A stretch of 58,983 nucleotides of DNA, from positions 1 to 58,983 of the forward strand of contig NZ_CALUYL010000022.1 of NCBI RefSeq assembly GCF_944324995.1, written 5' to 3'. How positions within the stretch are numbered: the stretch's first letter is position 1; every line of letters starts with the position of its first letter. The DNA comes from an uncultured Mailhella sp. (GTDB taxonomy: Bacteria > Desulfobacterota > Desulfovibrionia > Desulfovibrionales > Desulfovibrionaceae). Made by a program: the position numbers and the translations under genes. This document shows, piece after piece, positions 1 through 8,051 of this stretch. Under the pieces are notes generated by a model, which was not told the origin of the DNA, made no database searches, and worked only from the letters and a program-made list of their open reading frames with translations.

Positions 1-571
1 GTTTAACGGCGGGAGTGAATCCCGGCTGCTTATGCCCGTCGGTGCGACCGACATTTTCCTTTTTCCGAGTGCCGCAACTGCCCGTTTGCGCAAGACACAC
101 TGTACAGCCTGCGGGACTTGTACGGCGGCTGTGTTTAACGCTGGAAGTGAATTCCGGCTACTTATGCCCGTCGGCCGGGCTCCTGACGTCGCCCGGGGCC
201 CCAGAGCGTTGAAAGGGCGTTTTCCAGTTTACCTTTGCGGCCCTCGATGTTCCCTCCCCAAAACATCTGGAAATTCCGTCCTTTGACACGACTGTCCGGC
301 GCAGGCCGGACAGGAGTCGGCCACCGCAGGTGGGCGCGGAAGCGCACACCTGCACTGAGTCCGCAGACCGAACCGCGCACGCCAAGCACTCCGGCATCCG
401 CAGCCTGCCCCTGCCAGACATCGCTTCGGCACCTTGCTTTGCTTTCGCACTCCCGCCCCGCCGAAAGGCGAAGCCTTCGGCGGAAACAGGGGGGCGCGGG
501 GGGAATTATTTCCCCCGCATGCCTTTCCTTTCTTTCTGCCTTTCCTGCCTTTCTCGGGGCGGAGCCCCGAG
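1..571 (-). repeat. Dispersed structured repeat R1, copy A
   Basis: Long non-coding repeat that recurs at about 2266-2905, 49485-49976 and 56430-57020; this copy is in the opposite orientation. Recognisable blocks are the GGAATTCACTTCC-type inverted repeat (present twice here, about 1-42 and 132-175, so locally duplicated), the paired hairpins at 326-353 and 292-313, a GGGGGAAATAATTCCCCC-like palindrome near 500-520, a run of about ten-base AGGCAGRAAA-type units (520-552), and a GC hairpin at 553-571. The short ORFs across it are inconsistent between copies, so I do not call genes. It lies directly downstream of the HD-domain gene and may also end its transcription. Confidence 0.75.
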
Positions 572-594
572 GGCTCCAGTCTGGTTCCTTCCTT

Positions 595-1095
595 CTATTC
601 TTCTTCGAGTCCGAACATGGTTTTGCAGATTCTTGATCCGGCGGCAGTGCGGAAGATGCGGCGGAGGGCGGCGGAGGCGGCGTGTTTGCTTTCGTTGTCT
701 TCGTAGAGGTTGACGAGGAAGTCGGCCTCAACGAGGATCTGGTAGTCGGGGTCGTGGATATCGGTGTAGGTGTGGTGGTGTCCGACGAGGAAGCAGACGC
801 GGTTGACGACGTCGGGGTCGATATCGAGGTTTTCAAGCAGACGTCGGGCTTCGGCGGGGCCTTCCTGTTCCTGGAGCGCGCCGGAGCAGCTTCCGAACTT
901 GGCTTCGGCCGGGCGGATGCCGATATCGTGAACGAGGGCCGCGGATTCGAGCACGAACTGCGTGCGGGAATCGAGTCCTTCTTCGCGTCCGATGAGGCGG
1001 GCGAAGGCGTGTACCTTGGTCAGGTGCTGGATCCGTTTGGGATCATTGGCAAAGTAGTCGATCATGGCAAGAAAGATGCGGTCCGTGGCATCCAT
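595..1095 (-). CDS. HD-domain phosphohydrolase
   Basis: Protein of 166 residues with the metal-binding HD pattern: a His in the KVHAFARLIG stretch, the HD pair in ALVHDIG, a His cluster in VGHHHTY, and a late Asp in VEADFLVN. This is the HD hydrolase fold that cleaves phosphoester bonds in nucleotides or similar small molecules in the cytoplasm; the substrate cannot be read from the sequence. The start at 1095 is chosen over upstream in-frame codons because GGAG lies eight bases before this ATG and the upstream extension is Arg-rich and low in family-like sequence. It stands alone, convergent with R1 copy A and divergent from the ferredoxin gene. Confidence 0.8.
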   Translation of the reverse strand: MDATDRIFLAMIDYFANDPKRIQHLTKVHAFARLIGREEGLDSRTQFVLESAALVHDIGIRPAEAKFGSCSGALQEQEGPAEARRLLENLDIDPDVVNRVCFLVGHHHTYTDIHDPDYQILVEADFLVNLYEDNESKHAASAALRRIFRTAAGSRICKTMFGLEEE

Positions 1096-1573
1096 GGCAA
1101 ATACTCCTGCGTGAGAACTGTTGCGCCGCCGGGGAAGCGGGAGGGCGTCTCGAAGGTCGGGGCGGAAGCGTTTCTTGGGCGGTGCGGAACGGGCGCGGCG
1201 AACGGATGCGAGTTGTGGAGCGCATCTGTCGTCGGCCTCGCCGGGCGGGGTCGGACATGTCCGGAGGGCCGTTTCGGCGCAGCGTGACGCCTTTTTCCGG
1301 CGTCGGGCGAATTTCGCTCTGGTGTACGACCCCGACTTTGCGGCGTCAATGCCCGGGATCACAGAAAAATATCCTTGCGCGGCGCATGTTCGGGATTATC
1401 TTTGACGGGCGGACTCCCGCAAGCCGGGAAGGTTCGTTCCGGGCGCGGCGTTGTTGCATGCTTCGCGTTCCGGGCTTCGTCGAATTTCTTCGCGCGTCGC
1501 GGCATTCCGTCCGGCGCGGTCACGTTCACAGGCGCTCCCCGCAAGCGCTTCATCAGTTCATCAGGAGAAAATT
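1096..1573. other. Divergent intergenic region without a gene
   Basis: GC-rich gap between the HD-domain gene and the ferredoxin gene. It must hold both promoters, but I see no convincing -35/-10 pair. A small GACGCC...GGCGTC hairpin with a T-rich loop sits at about 1285-1303. Overlapping ORFs on both strands look like GC-bias shadows. Confidence 0.5.
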
Positions 1574-2242
1574 ATGCTCAGAAGAATCATCCATATTAAT
1601 GAAGACGCCTGCACCGGCTGCGGCCTGTGCGCCTCCGCCTGTCACGAAGGGGCTATCGTCATGCAGGACGGCAAGGCCCGTCTCGTGCGCGACGACTACT
1701 GCGACGGCCTCGGCGACTGCCTGCCCGCCTGCCCCGCCGGAGCCATTTCCTTCGACTTCCGTGAGGCCGACGCCTACGACGAAAACGCCGTGAAAGCCCA
1801 TCTGGAAAAGTCCGGACGTACCCTGCACGTCGAACCCGCGGGCGAAGAAATGTCGGAACTGCGCTTCTGGCCCGTGCAGATCAAGCTTGCGCCCCTCTCC
1901 GCGCCCTATTTCCAGAACGCCGATCTGCTCATCGCCGCCGACTGCACCGCCTACGCCTTTGCCGACTTCCACCGCCGCTTCATGCGCGGCCGCGTCACCC
2001 TCATCGGCTGCCCCAAGCTCGACGCCGTCAACTACGCGGAAAAACTCGGAGAAATCCTGCGTCAGAACTCCGTGCGCAGCATTACCGTCGTCCGCATGGA
2101 CGTCCCCTGCTGCGGCGGCATGGAACTCGCCGTCCAAAAGGCCGTCGCCGCCTGCGGACGGAACATCCCCTGCGAAGTCGTCACCATCGCCCGCAACGGC
2201 AACATCCTCCCCGCCGCTCCGAAACTCCGTCCCCTGCTGTAG
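1574..2242 (+). CDS. 4Fe-4S ferredoxin-domain protein
   Basis: Protein of 222 residues. The N-terminal ferredoxin domain has a complete CxxCxxCxxxC motif (Cys13, 16, 19, 23). The second motif reads CDGLGDCLPACP, with Leu46 where the second cysteine of a normal cluster would be; I know this variant from similar anaerobe proteins. The remaining 150 residues carry further cysteines, including a late PCCGG motif, so more metal or redox chemistry is likely. It is probably a cytoplasmic electron carrier or a subunit of a redox enzyme. The start at 1574 follows AGGAG by seven bases, and the 41-residue upstream extension does not resemble the family. Followed immediately by R1 copy B. Confidence 0.85.
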   Translation: MLRRIIHINEDACTGCGLCASACHEGAIVMQDGKARLVRDDYCDGLGDCLPACPAGAISFDFREADAYDENAVKAHLEKSGRTLHVEPAGEEMSELRFWPVQIKLAPLSAPYFQNADLLIAADCTAYAFADFHRRFMRGRVTLIGCPKLDAVNYAEKLGEILRQNSVRSITVVRMDVPCCGGMELAVQKAVAACGRNIPCEVVTIARNGNILPAAPKLRPLL

Positions 2243-2265
2243 AAGAGGGAAGTGGAAGGGGGCAG

Positions 2266-2905
2266 CAAGAGCCCTCGGGGCGCTGCCCCGAGAAAGGCAG
2301 GAAAGGCAGAAAAGACAGGAAAGGCATGCGGGGGAAATAATTCCCCCCGCGCCCCCCTGTTTCTGCTTCGCAGCTAACGCTGCTTCAGCAGGACAGGGTG
2401 AACGGGAAGATTATGCCCGAAGCAGAGGGCGAAAGGGGGGAGTGCAGGCCGGAAGGCCGCTTTTCAACGAACTGGGGCCCCGGGCGACGTCAGGAGCCCG
2501 GCCGACGGCAGGCGCGCAGCCGGAATTCACTTCCGGCGTTAAGCGCAGCCGCCGTCGTGCAAGCGATGCAGCTCGTACAGTGTGTCTTGCGCAAACGGAC
2601 CTGCGTGCTCTTCGGGGGAACGGCAAGGTCAGAAATAATTCCCCGACGAAGTCGGGACAAGCCCCCGCGCCCCCCTGATTCCGCCGAAGGCTGCGCCGTT
2701 CGGTGGGGCGGGAGTGCGAAAGCAAAGCGTGTTGCCGAAGATGGCGGGAGTTTGGAAAGGCAGGGGCTGCGGGGCGCGGAAAGACTTGGCGGACGCTGTT
2801 CTGTCTGCGGACGCAGTGCAGGTGTGTCCTTACGGACCCACCTGCGGTGGCCGACGCCTGTCCGACAATTGTCGGACAGGCGTGAGTATGGAAGAGATTT
2901 CCAGA
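2266..2905 (+). repeat. Dispersed structured repeat R1, copy B
   Basis: Same element as 1-571, in the opposite orientation. It starts with a GC hairpin (CTCGGGGC...GCCCCGAG), then AGGCAGRAAA-type short tandem units, a GGGGGAAATAATTCCCCCC palindrome, the CCGGAATTCACTTCCGG inverted repeat, and two hairpins: 2818-2845 (arms GCAGGTG/CACCTGC, inner stem GTCC/GGAC) and 2854-2883 (a perfect 30-base palindrome centred on CCGACAATTGTCGG). The changes in stem sequence relative to the other copies are compensated on both arms. No coding content is conserved. Confidence 0.75.
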
Positions 2906-3043
2906 TAGTTTTGTGAGGGGAGCAGGGGAGGCGGTGAAGCCGTGGGCCAGGCTTGAACTCCCGCAAAAAGCTTCCGATGTCGCCCGAACTGCCGTGTTTG
3001 CCCGCCATTTGTCGGAAAAAATGTTGAAAACGTAAAAAAATGC

Positions 3044-3072
3044 TTGACGCCTGACCCAAAAACGACTAACTA
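3044..3072 (+). promoter_or_regulatory. Promoter of the tRNA-Asn gene
   Basis: TTGACG (3044-3049), a 17-base spacer and TAACTA (3067-3072) give a sigma-70-type promoter about 28 bases upstream of the mature tRNA 5' end. Confidence 0.65.
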
Positions 3073-3099
3073 CATCCCTGCAACGACGAGTTGCTTCGT

Positions 3100-3175
3100 T
3101 CCCCGATAGCTCAATAGGCAGAGCGGGTGACTGTTAATCACTAGGTTGGCGGTTCAAGTCCGTCTCGGGGAGCCA
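3100..3175 (+). tRNA. tRNA-Asn (anticodon GTT)
   Basis: A 76-base cloverleaf including the encoded CCA. The acceptor stem TCCCCGA (3100-3106) pairs with TCGGGGA (3165-3171), followed by discriminator G and CCA (3173-3175). The anticodon loop CTGTTAA gives anticodon GTT. The T arm contains GGTTCAAGTCC. This gene is the left border of the low-GC island: its 3' half has a degenerate second copy at 17786-17832. Confidence 0.97.
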
Positions 3176-3185
3176 AAAAGAAATC

Positions 3186-3220
3186 AAGCCCTTACGATGA
3201 AAGTCGTAGGGGCTTTTTCT
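3186..3220 (+). terminator. Terminator after tRNA-Asn
   Basis: Inverted repeat AAGCCCTTACGA / TCGTAGGGGCTT around a short loop, followed by a T run. A very similar hairpin follows the tRNA remnant at 17842-17875. Confidence 0.85.
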
Positions 3221-4242
3221 TTAATCGCAACTTTTCTAGCTTTGAAGTATTTTATAGTTTTGTAATAGTGTTTTATCAAAAAAGATTGTCATTTAATATA
3301 TAATGCATTAATATGTCTAGGGATAATATGAATAGTTTTTATAGTTTATACATAAAAATTGTAACAATCGACAATGTTTTTTTTACACAGAGTACTAATT
3401 ATAACTTATATTATAGTTACAGATATAATGATTTTTTATTTTTATATAGAATGAAAAGAAAGTCATTGTTTTAAAAAATTTATACACAACTATTGAAATT
3501 TTGCGCAATAGTGTGACATGATTAATTGCTGAATATTAGCTATAGATTTAATTGATAAAGAAAAATATGACTAATATTCGAAATGGTCATAGTTCACGAA
3601 GATTCGGAAGGTACATTATTGATATTATTAAAGAATAACTTTCATATAATCAAGATATTGAATTTTCAGAAATTTACAAAAATAGTTTATTAATAACAGA
3701 TTAATTATTTATATAGATAATAAATATCTATTAAATAAGTATATTATATACACGTTATAGTTGGATAAATATAGTAAATATAATAGTAAGCATATATTAT
3801 TTGTATATAACGTAATTATAAAACAATCATTTATTTGTATGTATGGATTATTGAAGATATTACAATTAAATAGTTTACTAAAATAACTAATTTACAATAA
3901 GTTAATGATAAAAAATTGGTATTTATTGATATGTTGCATAAGATAAGAAATATTTAATTAGGAGGCGAGTATCTATGACAAAAGGTGCTCAGCATCTGTA
4001 TTACTATACAGATTCAGATTAATCTATAGAATAGAAAAATGAAATCATATAAATGAGTTTTTATATTGATAAAAGATAGAATATTATCTTTAAATGTATT
4101 GATTTATAATTTATGGATATAAAAAGTATATTTTTCATAAATATTGATATCGCAGTAATTATTTGATAAATTTATTATATTATTATGATGGTTTTTCTAT
4201 TGGTAGATATGTTTCAAATTTAGCATTAATGGAGTAAGAGTC
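3221..4242. other. Extremely AT-rich non-coding stretch with one tiny ORF
   Basis: About 1 kb with no ORF of normal gene length on either strand. It holds one short reading frame at 3975-4022 (15 codons, beginning MTKGAQHLYY) preceded by a near-perfect AGGAGG at 3960-3965. This may be a small peptide, a leader, or the stub of a lost gene. The last part must carry the promoter of the KAP NTPase gene. I see no RNA gene. Confidence 0.5.
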
Positions 4243-6195
4243 ATGGCAAAGAATAGCAGTAGCATTATTGATACGCCAATAAGGACCAAAAAAGACGATA
4301 AATTAAATGTAAGTATTCATGTCGAGGCCTTGAAAAAATTTCTGCTAGAGGCAGATACTCCACTAACGGTGGCTATTCAAGGCGAGTGGGGGAGTGGCAA
4401 GACATCGTTTATGAATCAGATTTTTGAGGGGCTCTGCGATGATGGACCGTTTATAGGCATTTGGACTCATGCATGGGAATATGCCATTTTAGGAGAGCCC
4501 AGAGATATTTTGATACATATGGTCCAGGGAATTATTCGTGATATTGAAAGAGAGGCGAAAAGATTTGGTAATTCTCTTGATATGAGCGAAGCCTTCAGCA
4601 AGGCCCGTGCAATATTCTTGCAGGTTGCAAAGATCGGCGTCAAAGTTGCTGCTGCACAGGCGGGTCTTTCCGCATCTGATAGCACTGTTTTTTTCCACAG
4701 TGAAGATGATGGCTCTAATATTGAAGCATTGAATAATGCTTTGGAAGCAGCCGTACAGCAGTGCCTTAAAATTACAAAACTTCAGAAGAAAGGCTTTATC
4801 TTCTTTATTGATGATTTAGACAGGCTTGATCCCGTTGTGGCCGTTCAATTCCTTGAACTTATCAAGAATATATTTGAACTTGAACATTGTATTTTTATTT
4901 TGGCCATCGACTATGACGTTGTTGTAAAGGGACTTAAACCTAAATTTGGCGCACGAACGGAAGAGAATGATCGCGAGTTTCGATCATTCTTTGATAAAAT
5001 TATTCAAGTTCCTTTTTCTGTGCCTATGTCGTCATACAATCTTGAAGCATATCTCGGCGATTATTTGTGTAATATCAACTTTATAAAGAAACAGGAGCTT
5101 CAGAGAAGACTGAAACTTGAAGATTTGACATCTTTTATTTCAAATATATCTGAAAATGGAATTACTACCATATCACAGATTATTACAGATGTAACAAACT
5201 ATTCAGTAGGGACAAATCCGAGAGCCATCAAGCGTATGCTGAATACGCTTTCTCTCATCTATATCATTCAAGATGAGTTGCATCATCAGAATTTAAAGAC
5301 AAACTCTGGTGATGATGTTGTTCATGATTTCGATCTGAATGAAAAGATTATATGTTTCTGCCTTGTAAGTCTGCAAATCGCGTATCCAACTTTTTATAAT
5401 TTGCTTTTGAGTAAGCCTCTTTTTACGGCTTGGGATGATGCATTAGCGAGAAAAAGAGGATACAGAGATCTGACGGATGATGAAAAGAACTATTTGCAGG
5501 AATATGATGAATTTGATGAAGACTGGGAAAAATTTATTTTCAGAGCATGTCAGAACAGTTCTTATCTTAGATCAAGGAGCAGCTCAATATCAAGTGTTTT
5601 TAATATAATGAAAGGCATTATTCTTAATGATATTCCAAAATTTTCTCCAGATACTGAAGATAGTGTTATACAGTCAGTCGAGGATGATACAATAGTAAAT
5701 GCTATAACAAATGGTCTTGGTATTGCTTCGGTAACAGGACTCAAGTCTGCTGAAGACCAAGACGAAAAGAGCACATATAATAGGATTCGCTATGAAACTC
5801 TTGAGAAATTTGATGCTTCTATTGATCAGCCGCTTAGAGATTCTTTTAATCTTTTCAAAATTATAAAGAGTCGATTTGATAACTTGTTTGGAGAAAATCG
5901 TATAAAATATGAATATAGCAAGAATAAAATTTCAGTAAAAATTGCACAAAATAAGACCTATCAGACCAACCTTGCACGAATAAAGCTGAGATCCTATGGA
6001 AAACTGAACATAACGGATTTTAATGGAGTTGCTCATATATTAGATGCTTCGAATCAGGATCTTAAGGAAAGCGTATGGAAAGAGTATTTGATTTACTTTA
6101 ATAAATACTCGAAAGATCCCATCCCTATGATATCCGATGAAGTCTCTGAGCAATCCGAACAGAATGTTTATCTGGAAGGTATAGAAAAAGAGTAG
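4243..6195 (+). CDS. KAP-family P-loop NTPase
   Basis: Protein of 650 residues. Walker A is GEWGSGKTS (residues 47-55). Walker B is FIFFIDDLDR (185-194), including the DDLDR signature of KAP NTPases. A moderately hydrophobic Ala-rich stretch at 124-142 lies between the Walker motifs, where many family members have membrane segments. The C-terminal half is alpha-helical and charged with no domain I recognise. KAP proteins include the F-plasmid phage-exclusion protein PifA, and many bacterial members sit in mobile islands, so a role in defence against phage is plausible but inferred. Start: GGAGTAAGAGTC precedes the ATG. The gene is lower in GC than the chromosome and stands alone, ending in a strong hairpin. 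Confidence 0.85.
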   Translation: MAKNSSSIIDTPIRTKKDDKLNVSIHVEALKKFLLEADTPLTVAIQGEWGSGKTSFMNQIFEGLCDDGPFIGIWTHAWEYAILGEPRDILIHMVQGIIRDIEREAKRFGNSLDMSEAFSKARAIFLQVAKIGVKVAAAQAGLSASDSTVFFHSEDDGSNIEALNNALEAAVQQCLKITKLQKKGFIFFIDDLDRLDPVVAVQFLELIKNIFELEHCIFILAIDYDVVVKGLKPKFGARTEENDREFRSFFDKIIQVPFSVPMSSYNLEAYLGDYLCNINFIKKQELQRRLKLEDLTSFISNISENGITTISQIITDVTNYSVGTNPRAIKRMLNTLSLIYIIQDELHHQNLKTNSGDDVVHDFDLNEKIICFCLVSLQIAYPTFYNLLLSKPLFTAWDDALARKRGYRDLTDDEKNYLQEYDEFDEDWEKFIFRACQNSSYLRSRSSSISSVFNIMKGIILNDIPKFSPDTEDSVIQSVEDDTIVNAITNGLGIASVTGLKSAEDQDEKSTYNRIRYETLEKFDASIDQPLRDSFNLFKIIKSRFDNLFGENRIKYEYSKNKISVKIAQNKTYQTNLARIKLRSYGKLNITDFNGVAHILDASNQDLKESVWKEYLIYFNKYSKDPIPMISDEVSEQSEQNVYLEGIEKE

Positions 6196-6301
6196 TTTGT
6201 AAGCTATGCTTTTATTACTATATTATAAATAGGATTGAAAGTATCGAAAATATGTAGATAGTGTCAAAAATATTAAGTAAATTTGTATTTAATATACAGA
6301 A

Positions 6302-6336
6302 ATAAGAGGATCGACTTTTATAGTCGATCCTCTTAT
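6302..6336 (+). terminator. Hairpin after the KAP NTPase gene
   Basis: Perfect 15-base inverted repeat ATAAGAGGATCGACT / AGTCGATCCTCTTAT with a five-base loop. There is no long T run beyond the stem, so it may act in both directions or mark the insertion sequence junction. Confidence 0.6.
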
Positions 6337-6426
6337 CGGTTAAGGCCTTTAGGCAGTTGAGGGAGCGGAAGCGACCGAAACAGAAAACCACCCGCTAAGC
6401 GGGTGGAACACAAAACGGTTATACCT

Positions 6427-6490
6427 AAAAAACACCTTTTCGATAAGACGGAGTTGTTCAGGCTCCCGTCCACATTGAAAAGGTGTTTTT
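6427..6490 (+). repeat. IS200 leader inverted repeat
   Basis: Arms AAAAACACCTTTTC (6428-6441) and GAAAAGGTGTTTTT (6477-6490) are perfect complements and end just before the tnpA start codon. IS200 elements are known for leader structures that block read-through transcription and hide the tnpA ribosome-binding site; this one is placed to do both. Confidence 0.7.
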
Positions 6491-6492
6491 TT

Positions 6493-6963
6493 ATGGCGAA
6501 AGAACAAAATCTGGCACATACGAAATGGCTGTGTAGGTACCATATTGTCTTCACTCCGAAGTATAGGAGAAAAGTGAGTTACGGGCAATACCGTGAAGAA
6601 ATAGGAAAAATAATACGACAGCTTTGTAATTACAAGGGAATTGAAATTATTGAGGGACATATGATGATAGACCATGTGCATATGCTTGTCATGATACCGC
6701 CAAAGTATGCGATATCATCCGTTATGGGGTATATAAAGGGTAAAAGTTCACTGATGATTTTTGATAAATTTTCCCAGCTGAAATACCGGTATGGCAATCG
6801 GAGATTCTGGAGCGTGGGATATTACGTCAGCACAGTAGGTTTGAACGAAGCAACAATCAGGAAATATATACGGGAGCAGGATAGAGAAGATATTATGCTC
6901 GATAAGAGGACGTGCAAAGAATATACGGATCCGTTCAGTCCAAAGCAGGGAAAGCTCCTTTAG
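6493..6963 (+). CDS. tnpA: IS200/IS605-family transposase TnpA
   Basis: Protein of 156 residues, normal for the family. The HUH motif is H61-V-H63 in MMIDHVHMLV, and the nucleophilic tyrosine is Y125 in TIRKYIREQ. Both are intact, so the enzyme is probably functional. It cuts and rejoins single-stranded DNA at the element ends ('peel and paste' transposition). Start at 6493 was chosen because family members begin with the conserved AHTKW region about ten residues in; the earlier in-frame ATG falls inside the left hairpin. Confidence 0.92.
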   Translation: MAKEQNLAHTKWLCRYHIVFTPKYRRKVSYGQYREEIGKIIRQLCNYKGIEIIEGHMMIDHVHMLVMIPPKYAISSVMGYIKGKSSLMIFDKFSQLKYRYGNRRFWSVGYYVSTVGLNEATIRKYIREQDREDIMLDKRTCKEYTDPFSPKQGKLL

Positions 6964-7069
6964 GAGCAGGCTACGAGTCAAAGTACATGGGGGCTTGAAC
7001 TGTTTGATTTGCTAAGAAAGAGGTGCGGTTTGGCAACTGCGCCCATAAGCAAATCAAAAGGCGGTCACA

Positions 7070-7303
7070 ATGGGTAACACAAAGAAGTTAGCGCATACGA
7101 AATGGAACTGCAAATATCACATAGTCTTTGCACCAAAATATCGCCGACAGGTTTTCTATGGTGAGAAGAAAAGGTCCATAGGAGAAATATTGCGGAAATT
7201 ATGTGAGTAGAAGGGCATGAACATAGCAGAAGCGGAATGTTGTCCCGACCATATTCATATGTTGCTTGAGATGCCGTCAAAAATGAGCGTATCGGCGTTT
7301 ATC
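7070..7303 (+). pseudogene. Truncated IS200-type tnpA with internal stop
   Basis: Translation from 7070 gives a transposase N terminus (KLAHTKWNCKYHIVFAPKYR) with an in-frame TAG at 7207-7209, then homology resumes through the DHIHML HUH motif and stops at about 7303 (SVSAF), losing the catalytic tyrosine half. It is related to but clearly different from the intact copy 100 bp upstream. A GATTTGCT/AGCAAATC inverted repeat at about 7012-7062 is the remnant of its own leader hairpin. Confidence 0.85.
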
Positions 7304-7890
7304 TGACGCCGTCTCCCTCCGTCCCATTCCCCCTCCGCTTTCTCTTTCCAGCGTTTTCCCTGCAATCACGCTTTTCTCTTCTTTCCTCCTCGCGTCGCAC
7401 AGAGCGGCAACGGAGTTCGTCCGCGCCGGGCGGTCTTGGACAATCCGAGGCGGGGTGGCGTAAGGCGTCTGCCGCTGCGTCCTTTGCGGACCGGCTTTCA
7501 AAGTTTCGTTTGTTTTTGCTGATTCTTCGCGATGACGCATGATCCGGCGTCATCCCAAAAGCGGTATTTCATTGCTGTGCCGGTGACGGATTATGGCGGG
7601 CCGTGACGTCACTGTCGAGACTCATCGGCTACGTTTTGCAGAGTTTGTTTCTGAGAAAGATGACGGACGCGTCAGATATTTTCCGTCATGCATCATCAAA
7701 ATGCGTCTTTTGCTTGGCGCATATGCCATAAATTATATTTAATTGCATGGAATATCAAAGATTAATTCAATATAAATAAAGAAGTATCGTAATAAATACA
7801 GAAAGTTTATGAAAAACTAAAGAGAATTGTTGAACGCGGGAATACGGGCGTTCGTTCCGGGAAAATGTATGTATTTTTTTGATAACATGT
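7304..7890. other. Intergenic region between IS200 remnant and recombinase gene
   Basis: The first 300 bases are GC-rich, like the core chromosome, and the last 200 are AT-rich, so this is a mosaic junction. No ORF has family resemblance. The GC-rich part could be a scrap of older chromosomal DNA brought in next to the insertion sequence. Confidence 0.4.
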
Positions 7891-8033
7891 CGAAAAAGTG
7901 TACTTTTTTGACGCTTCTCATAATGTCAGTTTCTGCTTAGTCCTATAGCAGGGAACCTCCGAAAATTCCAGCAAAAAAATAACGTCGATGCTGATCCGGC
8001 TTTCAGCAGCCAAAAAGTACACTTTTTGGACGC
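7891..8033 (+). promoter_or_regulatory. Pair of inverted AAAAAGTGTACTTTTT sites upstream of the recombinase-like gene
   Basis: Site 1 core AAAAAGTGTACTTTTT is at 7893-7908; site 2 core AAAAAGTACACTTTTT at 8012-8027 is its exact reverse complement. Each core is itself two A/T arms around an asymmetric six-base centre (GTGTAC). Both are followed by GACG. Centre-to-centre distance is 119 bp, and site 2 ends 25 bases before the start codon. The same arrangement, 117 bp apart, lies upstream of the autotransporter gene (32450-32592). Possible roles are inverted recombination sites of a promoter switch or paired operators; I see no clear -35/-10 pair between them. Confidence 0.6.
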
Positions 8034-8051
8034 CTGGCTGAGGAAGCGCGT

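Larger units (their letters stand above)
6340..6990 (+). mobile_element. IS200-type insertion sequence (single tnpA)
   Basis: The element consists of a small HUH transposase without a tnpB partner, flanked by subterminal hairpins: CCACCCGCT/AGCGGGTGG at 6388-6406 on the left and GCTCCT/AGGAGC at 6954-6967 on the right, overlapping the tnpA stop. Such hairpins are recognised by TnpA as single strands. The outer ends are approximate because IS200 elements make no target duplication or terminal inverted repeats. Confidence 0.75.
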
